This document shows, in pieces, positions 22,101 to 36,600 of a stretch of DNA of 64,000 nucleotides; position 1 is the first letter of the stretch; each line of letters opens with the position of its first letter. The notes beneath the pieces are model-generated. The model saw nothing but the letters and a program-made list of their open reading frames with translations, was not told the DNA's origin and ran no database searches. The DNA comes from Anolis sagrei (Eukaryota > Chordata > Lepidosauria > Squamata > Anolidae): positions 174,389,617-174,453,616 of the forward strand of contig NC_090022.1 of the NCBI RefSeq assembly GCF_037176765.1. The letters are read 5' to 3'. A program made the position numbers and the translations under genes.

Positions 22101-25100
22101 ATCAGGTAGCTTAAAAAGCATTGGTAGACAAGGTTCAAAGCAAAATTACAAGATGTACTGCTGAAGGCTTTCATGACATAAATCACTGGGCTGTTGTGTG
22201 GTTTCCGGGCTGTATTGCAACCGAATTATCATTCAACCTAAATTTCCTATATTACATTATTATTCAGATATTATAAGTCATACTGAATTGTTTCTGATCC
22301 TGTTAGATTGCTCTGTTTTAATGATATTTCCTATGCTATTATACTTTTTTATCCACCTTGTTGAACCAATTACTCTTTAATCAGCTCGTATTTTAGGTCT
22401 CCCCCCCCCCCCCCCCCGCTTAGTTCTTTTGTTGCTTGATGCTTGTCTATTATTGTTATGTTTGTTTTGTTTTTAAATTGCATTTTATTATTGCTCTGCT
22501 TTTAATTGTATGTTCCCTGCGCTTGGCCCCATGTAAGCCGCCCCGAGTCCCTTTGGGGAGATGGAAGCGGGGTAGAAAAATAAAGCTCTTCCGCCTCCTC
22601 CTCCTCCTCTTCTTCTGTATGGCCATGTTTAAGCATCATTTTCTCCTGACATTTCTCCTGCATCTGTGGCTGGCATCTTCAGAGGATTTGAAGAGAGAGT
22701 CTCTGAAGATACCAGCCACAGATGCAGATAAAAGGTCAGAATAAAATGCTGAGAGAACACAGCCATGCAGCCTAGAAACCACACAACACCCCAAAATTAA
22801 GATACATAATATATTATCCCCATAAAAGCAAAAAAATAAATAAAAAAAACAGTGTGAGAAGAGATTGGAATGATGGATGAGAGAAAAACCAGAAGAGAGA
22901 AAGATGGATTCATGTTACAAAGTTGCCTACAAATAATAGAATATTTGAGTTGGAAGAGACCTCATGGGCCATCCAGTCCAAGAAGCAGGAAAATAGCATT
23001 CAAAGCACCCCCGATGGATGGCCATCCAGCCTCTGTTTAAAAGCCTCCAAAGAAGGAGCCTCCACCACACTCTGGAGCAGAGAGAGAGTTCGACTGTTGG
23101 ACAGCTCTCAGAGTCAAGAAGTTTTTCCAAATGTTCAGGTGGAATCTCCTTTCCTGTAGTCTGAAGACATTGAATGGCTCAATAAGCCAACCAAAGCAGC
23201 ACAGGAATCAGAAGGTCCACATACCCGTGAGGGCCGTAAAGCAGTCAGGATAGCTGTATAGGGAATGTCTTCGGATTGAAGGCCACTTAGAACCTGCCCC
23301 AGGATTTCATCTGTATGGAGAAATCTTGTTAGAGAAAAACCTTATCTCAAAGTGCTCTCATGTCCTCTTACGTATGAGGCAGTTACAAGTCCACAAATAG
23401 GATTACATATGGGACAGTTACAAGTCCACAAGCCTTCCAGACACATCCAGCAGTGGCCTTTCTCAGAGGGTGAATATTTAACCCAGCATGCCCACCCAAA
23501 GTGACTTTAGCGGCTATCCTTCCTTCCCAGTGAATTATGGGTTCCATGCTTTTACTTACCATTGCTGGTCAAAACTTCCTTTGGGGCCATCAAACTTGAA
23601 CTGCAGAAGTGAATCAGAGAGAGAGAGAGAGAAGAGAGAGGTTACTGTTAATGTATTTGTTTATTTATTTATTTATTTACTTACTTACAGTATTTATATT
23701 CCACCCTTCTCACCCCACAAGGGACTCAGGGCGGATTACAATGTACATATACATGGCAAACATTCAATGCCATAGACACACAACATATATAGACAGACAC
23801 ACAGAGGCTACTTAATATTCCAGCTTTTGATGAGAGTATTCTGGCCACCAGGGGAGCAGTCCCTTCACCGACCATTTGTGATACTGATTAAGTACTTCCT
23901 CATTCTTTGCATACTTACTGGAGATTTTTATGGTGTCATAAATTAGTTAAATAAGCCTCCCTGCAAACACAGTACTCAAATTTCCTAATTGACAGATGCA
24001 ACTTGTTAAGATCTTCTGGAGGGGCCCTGCTCTCGGTCCCACCTCCTTCGCAATTGCGTCTGGTGTGGACGAGGGACAGGGCCTTCTCGGTGGTGGCCCC
24101 TTGGCTTTGGAACTCTCTCCCGTTGGAGATTAGATCTGCCCCTTCCCTCCTGACTTTCAGAAAGCTGGTAAAATCGTGGCTTTGGAATATAGCATTTGAA
24201 GAATGATGATTGAGTCAATAATGGCTGACCACACTGGCGGATGGTGATGAATTTATGATTTTACTCTGACAACCTGGCTTTTGTAATGGTATGATCTGCA
24301 TTTTAATGTATTTATGTATTATGATGCTATTATGTTTATTCTATGTGTGTATTAATTTTCCGCTGTTAGCTGGTCTGAGTCCCTCTTCGGAGGTCGAGAA
24401 GACCGGGTTATAAAAGCTCTAAATAAATAAATAAATAAATAAATAAATACAACTGACTTTTGGGCTGCAAAGGTCAACAGCAAGCTACACAAATTGGTCG
24501 GAAGCTCACTCTGACCCAGGCTGGCTTCAAACTCATGACCTTTCAGTTAGTAGTGACCTTAATGCAGCTGACTCCCAGCCAGCTGCACCACAGCCCTGGT
24601 TAGTATTATTATAGTACTACTACTACTAATAGGATATTATAATTATACGTTTTATATTACATGTAATATTACTAATAATATAATGTATTGTATGTATATA
24701 TATCTTGTAAGCTGCTCTGAGTCCCCTTCGGGGTGACAAGGGCGGCATACAAGTGTTGCAAATAAATAAATAAAAGGGGAACCAATAAGATTGAAACTAG
24801 TCTCCAACAAAATGCCAACCTCTCCCTTTTCGGGAGTGGGAATAGTAGAACCCTGACTAGGGAATAGTAGCCCTAGTCAGCATACCCAATAGTGAATAAT
24901 AATGGAAGTTACAATGCAACAATATCTGCAGTGCCACATAATTCCCATCACTGCCAATGGTGGGAAGGTAGTTTGCAGTAATTTCATTTAAGACCCCGCT
25001 GCCTCTGGCTGGAAGGGAGAGAAGGAAGCCTACATTCTTGGCACACGATCAAACATCTACTTGAATTACTTGAAATGCTAGGAAAAATACAATGGCAAGT

Positions 25101-27568
25101 TTAGGGAAGGGTGGTTCCCATTCACACTGGAAGAAGCAGGAAGTATGGATCCCAAGAAATGTGAGTAGGCTGGATTGAGGGATACTATGTGCTGAAAAAT
25201 ATATGAAAGAGATAGAGATCTTGGGATAAGAAACACAGACAGTTGAAATGTCAATTTTGGAACTAGGAAAATATTTTCTAAAATGATTGTAGATTATCCA
25301 GATGATAACACTATGTGGACTATGTGGTTGTTTTAACTGCTGTTTTAACTATTGTTTTAATTATATTTATATGTTATTGTTTTATGTTTAATGATTTAAT
25401 GTTTAATGTATTATAATCTGTTATGTTTATGTTTTGATGTGGCATCGAATTGTGCCAAGCTGTAAGTCCCCCTTGGGGTGAGATAGGGTGGGATAGAAAT
25501 ATGGTAAATTTTTATTTTGTCTATTTTATTTTATTGCATTTTGTATTTTGTTGTATTTAATTTTCTATTGTTTTGTATATTATTTTGTTGGGTGGGATAG
25601 AAATATGGTAAATTTTATTTTGTCTATTTTATTTTGTTGCTTTATGTATTTTGTTGTGTTTGATTTTGTTTTGTATATTATTTTGTTGTATTCTTTTTGG
25701 GCTCGGCCTCATGTTAGCCCATTGGGGAGATGGTGGCGGGGTATAAATAGAGTTCAATATTAATATTACTATTATTATAAATAAATAAATCAAATGTTAA
25801 ATAAAAAAATTTGGGCCTACTATTCATACTACAGCTGTGCACATCTCTTGATGGTGAAGCTGGGAGATGCCTGCTCGGACCCCTGGCCTTTGACCTGTGG
25901 GGTCCCGCAAGGCTCTATTTTGTCTCCCATGCTCTTTAACATCTACATGAAACTGCTGGGAGAGGTAATCCGAAGTTTTGGAGTTGGATGCCATCTCTAC
26001 ACAGATGACACACAACTCTACTACTCATTTCCACCCTCGGGTGCTGGACGAGTGCCTGGCTGCTGTGGCTATCTGGATGAGGAGGAACAAGCTGAAGATC
26101 AATCCCGACAAGATAGAGGTCCTCCTGGTCAATCGTAAACCAGATCAGGGTATAGGATGGCAACCTGTGCTGGACGGGGTTACACTCCCCCTGAAGTCAC
26201 AGGTCCGCAGCTTGGGAATCCTCTTGGATTCATCACTTACGCTTGTGGCTAAGGCGTTGGCGGTGTCCGGGAGGGCTTTTGCACAGCTAAGACTTGTGCG
26301 CCAGCTGCGACCATACCTCGCAAAGGTTGATTTGGCCGGGGTGGTCCATGCCTTGGTCACCTCTAGATTGGATTACTGTAATGCGCTCTACGTGGGGCTG
26401 CCCTTGAAAATGGCTCGGAAATTCCAACTGGTGCAACGGGCAGCGGCCAGGATGTTAACTGGCGCTCCCTACAGAGAGAGGTCAACCCTCCTGTTTAAGG
26501 AGCTCCATTGGCTGCCGTTTACCTACTGAACCAAAATCAGGTGCTTACCTACAAAGCCCTAAACGGTTTGGGACATGCCTGCCTGCGTGACAGCATCTCC
26601 GTTTATGAACCCACGCGCTCCCTTCATTCATCCGGAGAGGCCCTGCTCACAATCCCACCTGCGTCGCAGGCGCGTTTGGTGGGGACGAGGGACAGGGCCT
26701 TCTCTGTGGTTGCCCCACAAATTTGGAACACCCTCCCCAAAGACATTAGACTAGCACCCACGTTGGCAGTCTTTAGGAAGAACTTGAAGACCTGGCTATT
26801 CCGATGTGCCTTTCCAAAACAGGATAACCCCCAGCACTATGTCCCAGAAGCACATTATTAGAGTTTAAGACTCTCTGCACATTGCACTTGCCCAGAATTC
26901 CAACATACCACCTGTCACACCCAGCACTTTTTAACCTGTACCCATCACGGGCCTGGCCCTGGTATTTATTGTGTAATGGTGTAATGTTTTGTTATTGCTT
27001 ATGTTTTTAATTTGCTTTGTATTGTATTGTTATTGTTTGCTGTTGTTGTATTGAGGCCTTGGCCTTTGTAAGCCGCATCGAGTCCCTAGCGGGGTACAAA
27101 TAAAGTTTAATAATTAAAAAAAATGTTGCATTTGGTGATGTAGATGGGAAAGCACTTTAGCCATCTGGTGAGTAGGTATACAACCTCACACTATTGCTTA
27201 GCCTCAACGTTCTGTCATTGGAGTATACGTCCCCGTCCCCCCTTTTGTGGGAAAGCTTGATTCCACAACCCCTGTTTTTAATGAGCCCTCTTCCACAAAT
27301 AACCTGCTTCTCCTTATCTCACTTGAGTTTTTAATCAGTTTTTAATTAACTTTCTTTTTATCATTACATGTAGCCCGCCCACTGTCATTGTGATTGTGTT
27401 TATTGTAATTTTATATTGTTATGTATTCATATGTGTTATGTAATTATGATGTTGTTGTTTACTGTTTGCGTTTTTGGTTTTATTCTGCTATAATTTGTTG
27501 TCTGGGCTTGGCCTCATGTAAGCCGCCCCGAGTCCCCAGCGGGGAGATGGTGGCGGGGTATAAATAAA

Positions 27569-27607
<39 letters not shown>

Positions 27608-30600
27608 CTTCAGTAATAAGAAGGATGCCAAAAGGCTGGTTACTTACCCAGTAGTATAGGGCAGCCGTATCAATAGCAGGGCAGGTAAGCTGGCGTTGAG
27701 CCGCAGCTCCTGAAGGGTATTCTGATCCACATGGAGAGGCGAGATGCCCAGCTTGGCCTTCAAAAAGGCAGGGACAGCACTGGCAGCAAACCAGTCCACA
27801 GAAGGAAGCACCAAGGAAGAGGAGGCTGCACCTACCGCATTCTGTTGGGAAGCCAAGGGCGAAGAGTCAGAGCTGTTGTCAACAGGACATCAGGCCACAA
27901 AGTGATCATGAGCTTCCCTGTCCCTCGACAGTACATTATTTGTGCAAGAATGAGCAACCTATAGTTTTCCACATGCTAATGCTCATGAACCCTGACCAGC
28001 ATAGTTGATCATCAAGTAACATGGGAGCTACAATCCAGTTCACAAGTTGCCCACCTGTCTTTTAGTACTACAGAATCAATTTGGCCCCTCTACTAATGGC
28101 AGTAATTCCAAGACACACTCCAAGAAATGTGAGCTTTCAAATGTACATTAATTCAGGAAAGCCTGGCCTACCTAGTTATAATTTTCAGTATTTCATTTTT
28201 AATTTATGTTGGTTTAACAGAAAAAAAACCTAGCAAAAGTAATCTTAGACTAACATACACACAGCAAATTCCAGAATAGACTAGATTTCTTGTTGTGTGT
28301 TTGTTCAATTCACCTCTTGGCCTGGGCACTGGTCTGTGAAGAACCAAATTTATTTATTTATTTACAGCATTTATATGCTGCCCTTCTCAGCCCGAAGGGG
28401 ACTCAGAGCGGCTTACAATATATATTTTCACACAATATATTATATTATTAGCATAGTACAATATCAGTATTATACATTACTATACCATTATATTGTAATA
28501 TTATTAGTAATATTAAATGTACTGTAAATATATAATTATAATTATAATATATTATTATTACTAGTATTATATTGTATTACATTATAATATTATAAATATT
28601 ATATGTATATACAATATACTATTTTATATTACTAGTAAAGACAAGATGGAAATGTCTTCTGCTCCCTTCTGTCTTTGCTCCCATCACCACCCATCACCCA
28701 GGAAGTAAATAATAAATAAATTAATAGACGAAACATTTCAGAGACAGGTTGGAATAAAGATTGCTGCTGTTGTTGTTATATGCCTTTAAGTCACTTCTGA
28801 CCTATGGAAACTCGATTATAGAGTTCCTTGGCAAGATTTGTGGGAGGGTTGCCTTTGTTTCCCTTTGAGGCTGAGAGAGTGCGATTTGCCCATGGTCACT
28901 CAATGGGTTTTCATGGTTGAGTGAGCACTGAATCCTGGTCTTTAAGTAGACCTCAACCTTCCTAATGTTATAACCTCTTAATACCATTCTTCATGTTGTG
29001 GTGACCCCCAACCATAAAAATATTTTTGTTGCTGCTTCATAGCTGTAATTTTGCTACTGTTACGAATCGTCATGTAAATATCTGATATGCAGGATGTATT
29101 TTCATTCACTGGACCAATTTTGGCACAATACCCAATACACCCAAATTTGAATACCTGGAGTGGGGCTTCATTTTGTCATTTGGAGGTTGTATAGTTCACC
29201 TATGATCAAAGAACATTCTGAACTCCACCAATGATGGAATTGAGCCAAACTTGGCACATGGAACTTCCATGACCAACAGAAAATACTGGAAGGGTTTGGT
29301 GGGCATTGGCCTTGAGTGTTGGAGTTGTAGTTCACCTACATCTAGAGAGCACTGTGGACTCAAACAATGATGGATCTGGACCAAACTTGGCACAAGCACT
29401 CAATACGCCCAAATATGAACACAGATGGAGTTTGGGGGAAATAGACCTTGACATTGTAGAGTTGTAGTTGCTGGGATGTATAGTTCACCTACAATCAAAG
29501 AGCATTCTGAACCCCACCAATGATAGAATTGGGCCAAACTTCCCACACAGAACCTCCATACCTTGAAGGGCCTCCCTCCAGCCTTGCACACTCTCCCTCA
29601 TATGTGCACCATGCTGCCATGCACCAAGCATGCCTGTTATCCCCTCCCTGCTTGGAGCCTCAAAAGCAGCCCTCCCCCCCGGCTGCAAGGCTGGCCAATC
29701 ACGATGGAGGAGGGCTATTGGTGGAAGGATTTGGCATCTGTTTCCAAAAAGTAAGAGAAGGACAGATTTTTAGCCTTCTCTGCCAAAGGAGTTCCTAAGA
29801 CCATTGGGATTTCTGGGAGTTGTGGGCCAAAACACCCAGGGACCCACAGGTTCAGAACCACTGGACTAAAACAAAGAATCGAGAAGCTGTGCCAACTTGG
29901 CACTGATTTGAGGAATGGAAAAAGAATTCAAGCTGGCTAGGCAGAGTTTAAACCACAACTGGATTTCAAGTTCCTCTTCTGACATCCTCTTTTGACACGC
30001 AGGGCAGTGGTGTGATTCATATAAATGTATCAGACTTCCGTGGCTGGGGATGGTGGAATTAGTGACTTCTCCAACAAATATCATTATTTTTCATTCACTC
30101 ACCTCTAGGTTGGGGAAGGCGCTGTCTGGCTTGTTTCCAAATACTCCTCCATATGCAGTGAAATCCTCAACACTGAGCTGGGAGAAAAATACAACTTTGT
30201 TTTAAACTCAGATTAGTACTGTTATGAAAGATCTAACTATGATCTTTTTGTCAGTTCCTGTGGCCAAGCAGAATGGAAATGGCCACCCTTACATAAACAC
30301 ACAAAGCTGGAAGAAAATGTAAAAAGTATCTAGTCCAGTGGTTCTCAACCTGTGGGTCCCCAGGTGTTTTGGCCTACTACTTCCAGAAATCCCAGCCAGT
30401 TTACCAGCTGTTAGGATTTCTGGGAGTTGAAGGCCATCTGGAGACCCACAGGTTGAGAACCACTGATGTAGTCTAAAAACTACCACATAGGAATACATAC
30501 TGTAACTAAATTACTTTTGAAAGACAGTCAGCCAACAGTGTAAGGACTCCTTAAAAAGGAGAGGCAGTCTATTTTGCTATCAAATAGCCTTTATAGTAGG

Positions 30601-33600
30601 AAACTTCATCCTAATGGTCAGATGGAATCTCTCGGTTCATGTCTAGTCCCTTCAGAAGCAGAAAACAGAAGTTATATTCCTTCGGCCTATAGATATGGCA
30701 ATCATCACTTTTTGATTTAAACAAGGATACTTATTTGAATAAAGATGTATATTTTAGTGGGTTGTTGTAGGTTTTTTTAGGTTATATGGCCATGTTCTAG
30801 AGGCATTCTCTCCTGACGTTTCGCCTGCATCTATGGCAAGCACCCTCAGAGGTAGTGAGGGCTGTTGGAACTAGGAAAATGGGTTTATATATCTGTGGAA
30901 TGATCAGGGTGGGACATTTCTGCTTTTTAACTTTTATCGTTTTCAGTCCCATGATGCAGATTACCAATATCTAAAAGCAGCCATCTGAATAGTGGCTCTA
31001 CCACATTAATACTTCCAGGATGATTAAAGCCAGGCCCAGGAACTGGGCTTCGGATCTCTTCACAACACTGACAGTAGCAAAGACACAGTGGTTTCCTTGC
31101 CCTGGTCATGTGAGCGAGAAGCCTCGTGACTTTTCTGTTATCACTTCCTCATTCCATTTAGCCCCGTGCTCTCTGGCTCTCCCTTTGCCAGGTCCTCAGC
31201 TGATTCAGGCAAATTGTATAGTGGTTTTCATTTAATTTTCCACTGTATAAAGGGCTTAGAGAAAAGTAGGTATGACGAAGGTTTCTCCCTAATCTAGTGA
31301 GACAGGGGAGTGGAAAGCATCTCCTGTTAAAAACAGACCCCACAAAATCTAGGGTCCCTATGGGCAATCTTTTATATTTATTTATTTATTTATTTATTTG
31401 CTGTATTTGTATACCGCCTTTCTCAGCCTATCGGTGACTTATAAAGGATAGCCCTCTCCCTCCACTTTGAGTCCCCCTAGGGGTGAGAAAAGCGGTATAT
31501 AAATGCTGTAAATAATTAATAAATAAATAAATAATTGTTGGTGTCTTTTCAAAGTCTGAAAGGCTGTTGAGTCCAGGTCTGAGACTCCCTTTTGAGTTTC
31601 CCCAAGGTGGGGCCATCCACATATGACAAAATCCATCAGGCACAATCAGATCAACCATGGTGATTGGGGATGATGGGAAACGCTTAGGAGCTCCCGGTGG
31701 CACAGTGGGTTAAACCCCTGTACTGGCAGGACTGAAGACCGACAGGTTGCAGGTTCGAATCTGGGGAGAGCGTGGATGAGCTCCTTGTGTCAGCTCCAGC
31801 TCCTCATGAGGGGACATGAGAGAAGCCTCCCACAAGGATGGTAAAAACATCAAAACATCTGGGCGTCCCCTGGGCAACGTCTTTGCTGACGGCCAATTCT
31901 CTCACACCAGAAGCAACTTGGAGTTTCTCAAGTTGCTCCTGACACGACAAAAAAAATGGGAAAAGTTTGCACTGCATCACTCGTGGAGGACATCAGCTTG
32001 GGGAAGGCTGCCCCAGGTAGCTAAATCCATAGTGAAATAGATTAATACAACTGTGAAGAGACTCATCCCCTACTGTATGGACTGGAAATACTTCACCAGG
32101 GAATGATTGTCATGATTTATTTGGAGAGCAGAACTGCTCACTGAGGTTCATTCACAATTCAAAGGTATTGTAAGTGCTCAGTACAATATAATGCCTGGGA
32201 TGGATGACTGCCTGAGGCCAATGGTCAATCCCCTCAGATCCCTCCCTAAACAGACCACAAAACCCCTGACTGGGCACAAAAACCATTGTGTCACTTCCTC
32301 CATCATTCTGAGAGGAACTGGAAAGGAAAACGGGGCATTCGATAGTACAGGGTCTTGAGGTGCTTATGTGATAAGTGTTTTCATATTTCTGTGTAATTTG
32401 GGGGCAAAAAATGATTAAAAAATTGTGCTAGTCTTTAAAAAGTGGGGGTTGATGGTTTGGGAAACCCGATGCAGAGTTACATGGGTCACAACTTAAAGAG
32501 TCCTGGGGCCAGAGGTGGACCACGAGCTATTTTGTGCTCACCTACAAAGCCCTAAACGGTTTGGGACCCGCCTACCTGCATGATCGCATCTCCATATATG
32601 AACCCACACGTTCCCTTTGAACATCTGGAGAGGCCCTGCTCACGATCCCACCTGCGTCGCAAGAGCGTTTGGTGGGGATGAGGGACAGGGCCTTCTCTGT
32701 GGTGGCCCCCCGACTCTGGAACTTTCTCCCCAAGGATATCAGACAAGCCTCAACGTTGGCAATCTTTAGGAAGAGCCTGAAGACCTGGCTGTTCCAGCGT
32801 GCCTTTCCAGATTAGGAAACTCCTGGCATCATGTCCCAAATGCACTTTGTTAGAAACTAGGATTGTCTGCACATTGCACCTACCTCCAAAAAACCTCTAC
32901 ATACCTACTGTCAAGTTCAGCACTTTTAAATTTTGTTCATTACATTTGGCCCGGCATTTAGATTTTAAATGCATCATGTGTCATTGTTTTTAGTGTTTTA
33001 TTGTCTTTGCTTGATGTTTTATTATTTGCTTATGAGTTTTACTGTTATATTTGTATGTTGTTGTTTGTTGCGGCCTTGGCCTTTGTAAGCCGCATCGAGT
33101 CCTTCGGGAGATTTTGCAGGGTATAAATAAAGATAATAATAATAATAATAATAATGATAATAATAATATATACTCGAGTATAAGCCGACCCAAATATAAG
33201 CCGAGGCACCTAATTTTACCACAAAAACTGGGAAAATGTATTGACTCGAATATAAGCCGAGGGTGAGAAATGGAGCATTTACGGGTAAATTTCAAAATAA
33301 AAATAGATACCAATAAAATTATATTAATTTAGGCATCAGTAGGTTAAATGTTTTTGTATATTTACATAAAACTGTAATTCAAGATAAGACTGTCCAACTC
33401 TGATTGAACCATTATTCTAACCTTCTTCAATGTAAATATGCTTACATGTCCTCCAATAATAATAGAGTAAAATAATAATAATAGAGTAAAATAATAAACG
33501 TAATAATAATACAGTAAAATAATAAATGTAACAATAGAGTAAAATAATAAATGTAATAATAACAACAAAATAATAAATGTAATAATAATAACAACAAGAA

Positions 33601-36600
33601 AGTAAAATAATAAATAATATTGACTCGAGTATAAGCCACAGGAAACTTTTTTCAGCCTAAAAAAAGGACTGAAAAACTAGGGTTATACTTGAGTATATAC
33701 AGTTTAAACCAAGGACCCGAAAACAAATACTCACTTTCTCCTGAAGGAACAGCAGCACATTATGAGGTCCGCTGTCTAGTGCCGAGTCCAGTAGTGCTGC
33801 AAGTTGAGTTTCTGTCACCACGTGCCCCTCATGTGGAATGGATGAAGGGGGCCACAAAGATCTGCTTCACGAAAGAGGAGTAAAGGAAAGGGATCAAAGG
33901 GGGGAGAAGAGCTAGGGAAGGCATATATTTCTGACAAAGATCTCTTATGCAGGTATGGTGGATATCTGAGATGTGAATAGGGCAGTGCATCTGCTCTGAC
34001 CTTCAGCCAAAACTTTCAAGGAACTATCAAAGCTGCTGCTGTTACTCCCATTTCTTTTTTTAATTAATAATTTTATTGTATTATACGCACACAAATACGA
34101 TCTATTGAAATACACAAGCATGTGGACAATTTCAACAGAAAGGAGGAAACCATGAAAATGAACAAAATCTGGCTACCAGTATTAAAAAACTCTAAAATTG
34201 CAATAGCACAACAACAGAGAGGAAGCAGTCAGGGATATCTAATTATCTCTCAACAAAAGTTTGCCCCAGGCACAGTCAGGCCATTGTATGCTAATCAAGG
34301 TGGTCAGTTGAAACATTCACACCTAGCTCCAGCAGAGAAGAGTCCTTTGTCTCACCCTGGTCATTCCACAGATATATAAACCCTTTTTCCTAGTTCCAAT
34401 AGACCTCACTACCTCTGAGGATGCTTGCCATAGCTGCAGGCGAAACGTCAGGAGAGAATGCCTCTAGACCAGGGCCATATAGCCCAAAAAAAACCTACAA
34501 CAACCCAGAAATATGATCATTTTGTTGGAATTTACATAGAAAGTGGGAGAACACTAAGTTTATAGGAAAGTAGGAAAATGTTTAAAAATAAATTGAAATA
34601 GGCAAAAAATGAAGAGGAAAAAATAACATACAAAAATACCTTAAAAATAGAAAAAAGCTAAATAAGAGATGAGAAAATCCTTTGAATTCCATTCTGTGTC
34701 TTCACCTATATTACGTAATTGCTTATTTATCAATTTTTTTGTTTATTTAATTTTTCATCTCTCTATAAACTCCTTTTTAATCATAGATAAGGAAAAAACA
34801 GAGATAAATGTATTAAAGATAAAAGAAACATAAACTGATAGGAAAAAAACCCCGCAAAAACACATTGCTAGATACTGTCTCTTCTCTTTCACATATTTCT
34901 CAAAGGACAACCAATCTGTTCCTTTTATTAGGCTTCCCGAGCTATTCTTCATGTCTTTAATTTTTTGTATTTTATTTATCCAATCGTATATTTCTGGAAT
35001 TTTGTCTATTTTCCAAAGTTTTGCATGATATTCTTGCTGCAGTTGAGATGTAGGTAAATAAAATATCTTTATATTGTCGAAGGCTTTCATGGCTGGAATC
35101 ACTCAGTTCTTGTGGGTTTTTTCGGGCTATATGGCCATGTTCTAGAGGCATTTCTCCTGACGTTTCGCCTGCATCTATGGCAAGACCTCACCTCTGAGGA
35201 TGCGTCAGGAGAAATGCCTCTAGAACATGGCCATATAGCCCGAAAAAACCCACAAGAACTAAAATATCTTTATTTTGGTCCAAATTAGATCTGAGTCAGT
35301 AATATTTAGTAAGTAGTACTCTGGTTTTCTTGGGAATAATATTCCCAATATTGTATTGTCGAAGGCTTTCATGGCCGGGATACACTGGGTTGTTGTAAGT
35401 TTTTTCAGGCTATATGGCCATGTTCTAGAGGCATTCTCTCCTGACGTTTTGCCTGCATCTATGGCAAGCATCCTCAGAGGTAGTGAGGTCAGTTGGAACT
35501 AGGAAAATTGGTTTATATATCTGTGGAATGACCAGGGTGGGACAAAGAACTCTTGTCTGCTGGAGCTAGGTGTGAATGTTTCAACTGACCACCTTGATTA
35601 GCATTTGATAATCTGGAAGTGCCTGGAGCAATCTTTTGTCGAGAGGGACATCTAATCACCTCTCAACAAAAGATTGCTCCAGGCACCTCACTACCTCTGA
35701 GGATGCTTGCCATAGATGCAGGCGAAACGTCAGGAGAGAATGCCTCTAGATCATGGCCATATAGCCCGAAAAAACGTACAACAACCCAGTGATTCCGGCC
35801 ATGAAAGCCTTCGACAATACATTTCCAATATTATTTTTTCATATTTGTATACATTAGTCCTAATTTTGGGGGGTGGCATACCATCTATGGAATATCTTGA
35901 CTCCAATTTCTTTAAAGGTTCAGCTTCAGAGATACGGGCAGCAAAATAACCAGGCATTTTGTGCTCTCAGAAAGAAAGTTTTACTCTGAAAAACTCAGAA
36001 GAACTGCTCACACTGAAATCAATCTCAAAATGGGTTTCAGCAGATCTAAATACAAATACTACCAACGTCAGTTACACTTACAACAGGGTGGGCAAAAAGT
36101 GATCCCCAAAGTCTGTTTTGGTGGCCCTTGATACTCCAGAGTCACTGAATTACCCTTTTTTGTTTGGAACCCAAAGGGGGCTATTTTCCTCTTTTCAATA
36201 GTAATCTAACTTTTAAGTATATTGTAGCCCCATTGACATGGTTTGAAAATCCAATAATGGCAATTAGTGGGTCTTGTTTCAGATTATCGGGAAGAAAGAA
36301 TCCTACTATTTTCTATGACTCTCCTTGACTAATTAAAAAACATAAGGGTAGAGGAGCACAATGAGTATTTCTGTTCTGTTTTTGACCACGAGGACAATTT
36401 TAATTTGACTTTCCATGTCAGATAGGGCCGAAACCCCAATTTGGCCACAGGAAACTACTATAGAGTTCCAACTCAACTATACAGTAAGAACAAATTATAG
36501 GGCTACAAGAAAGGATACCTTAAAGTAGTTATTTTAGAGCTCAGAAAGGACAAAAACAAAGAATATGAAGCAACGGGCCCTTCCACACAGTCATATAACC

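Larger units (their letters stand above)
34745..35960 (-). mobile_element. L1 LINE ORF2 C-terminal fragment with two nested insertions
   Basis: The minus strand encodes [19 protein letters not shown] and [36 protein letters not shown] and [17 protein letters not shown], the end of vertebrate L1 ORF2. It is split by Penelope-like foldbacks at 35,073-35,260 and 35,353-35,820. Confidence 0.8.

Noticed and set aside
25978-26529. Host genes suggested by reverse transcriptase-like frames here and at 18,883, 9,761 and 48,087
   Set aside because: They are LINE fragments with LINE 3' tails and broken frames.
31687-31780. tRNA-like A and B boxes, also at 50,028, 47,099, 59,255 and 62,860 (reverse)
   Set aside because: They belong to heads of tRNA-derived SINEs and are followed by SINE bodies; no cloverleaf with acceptor stem was found.
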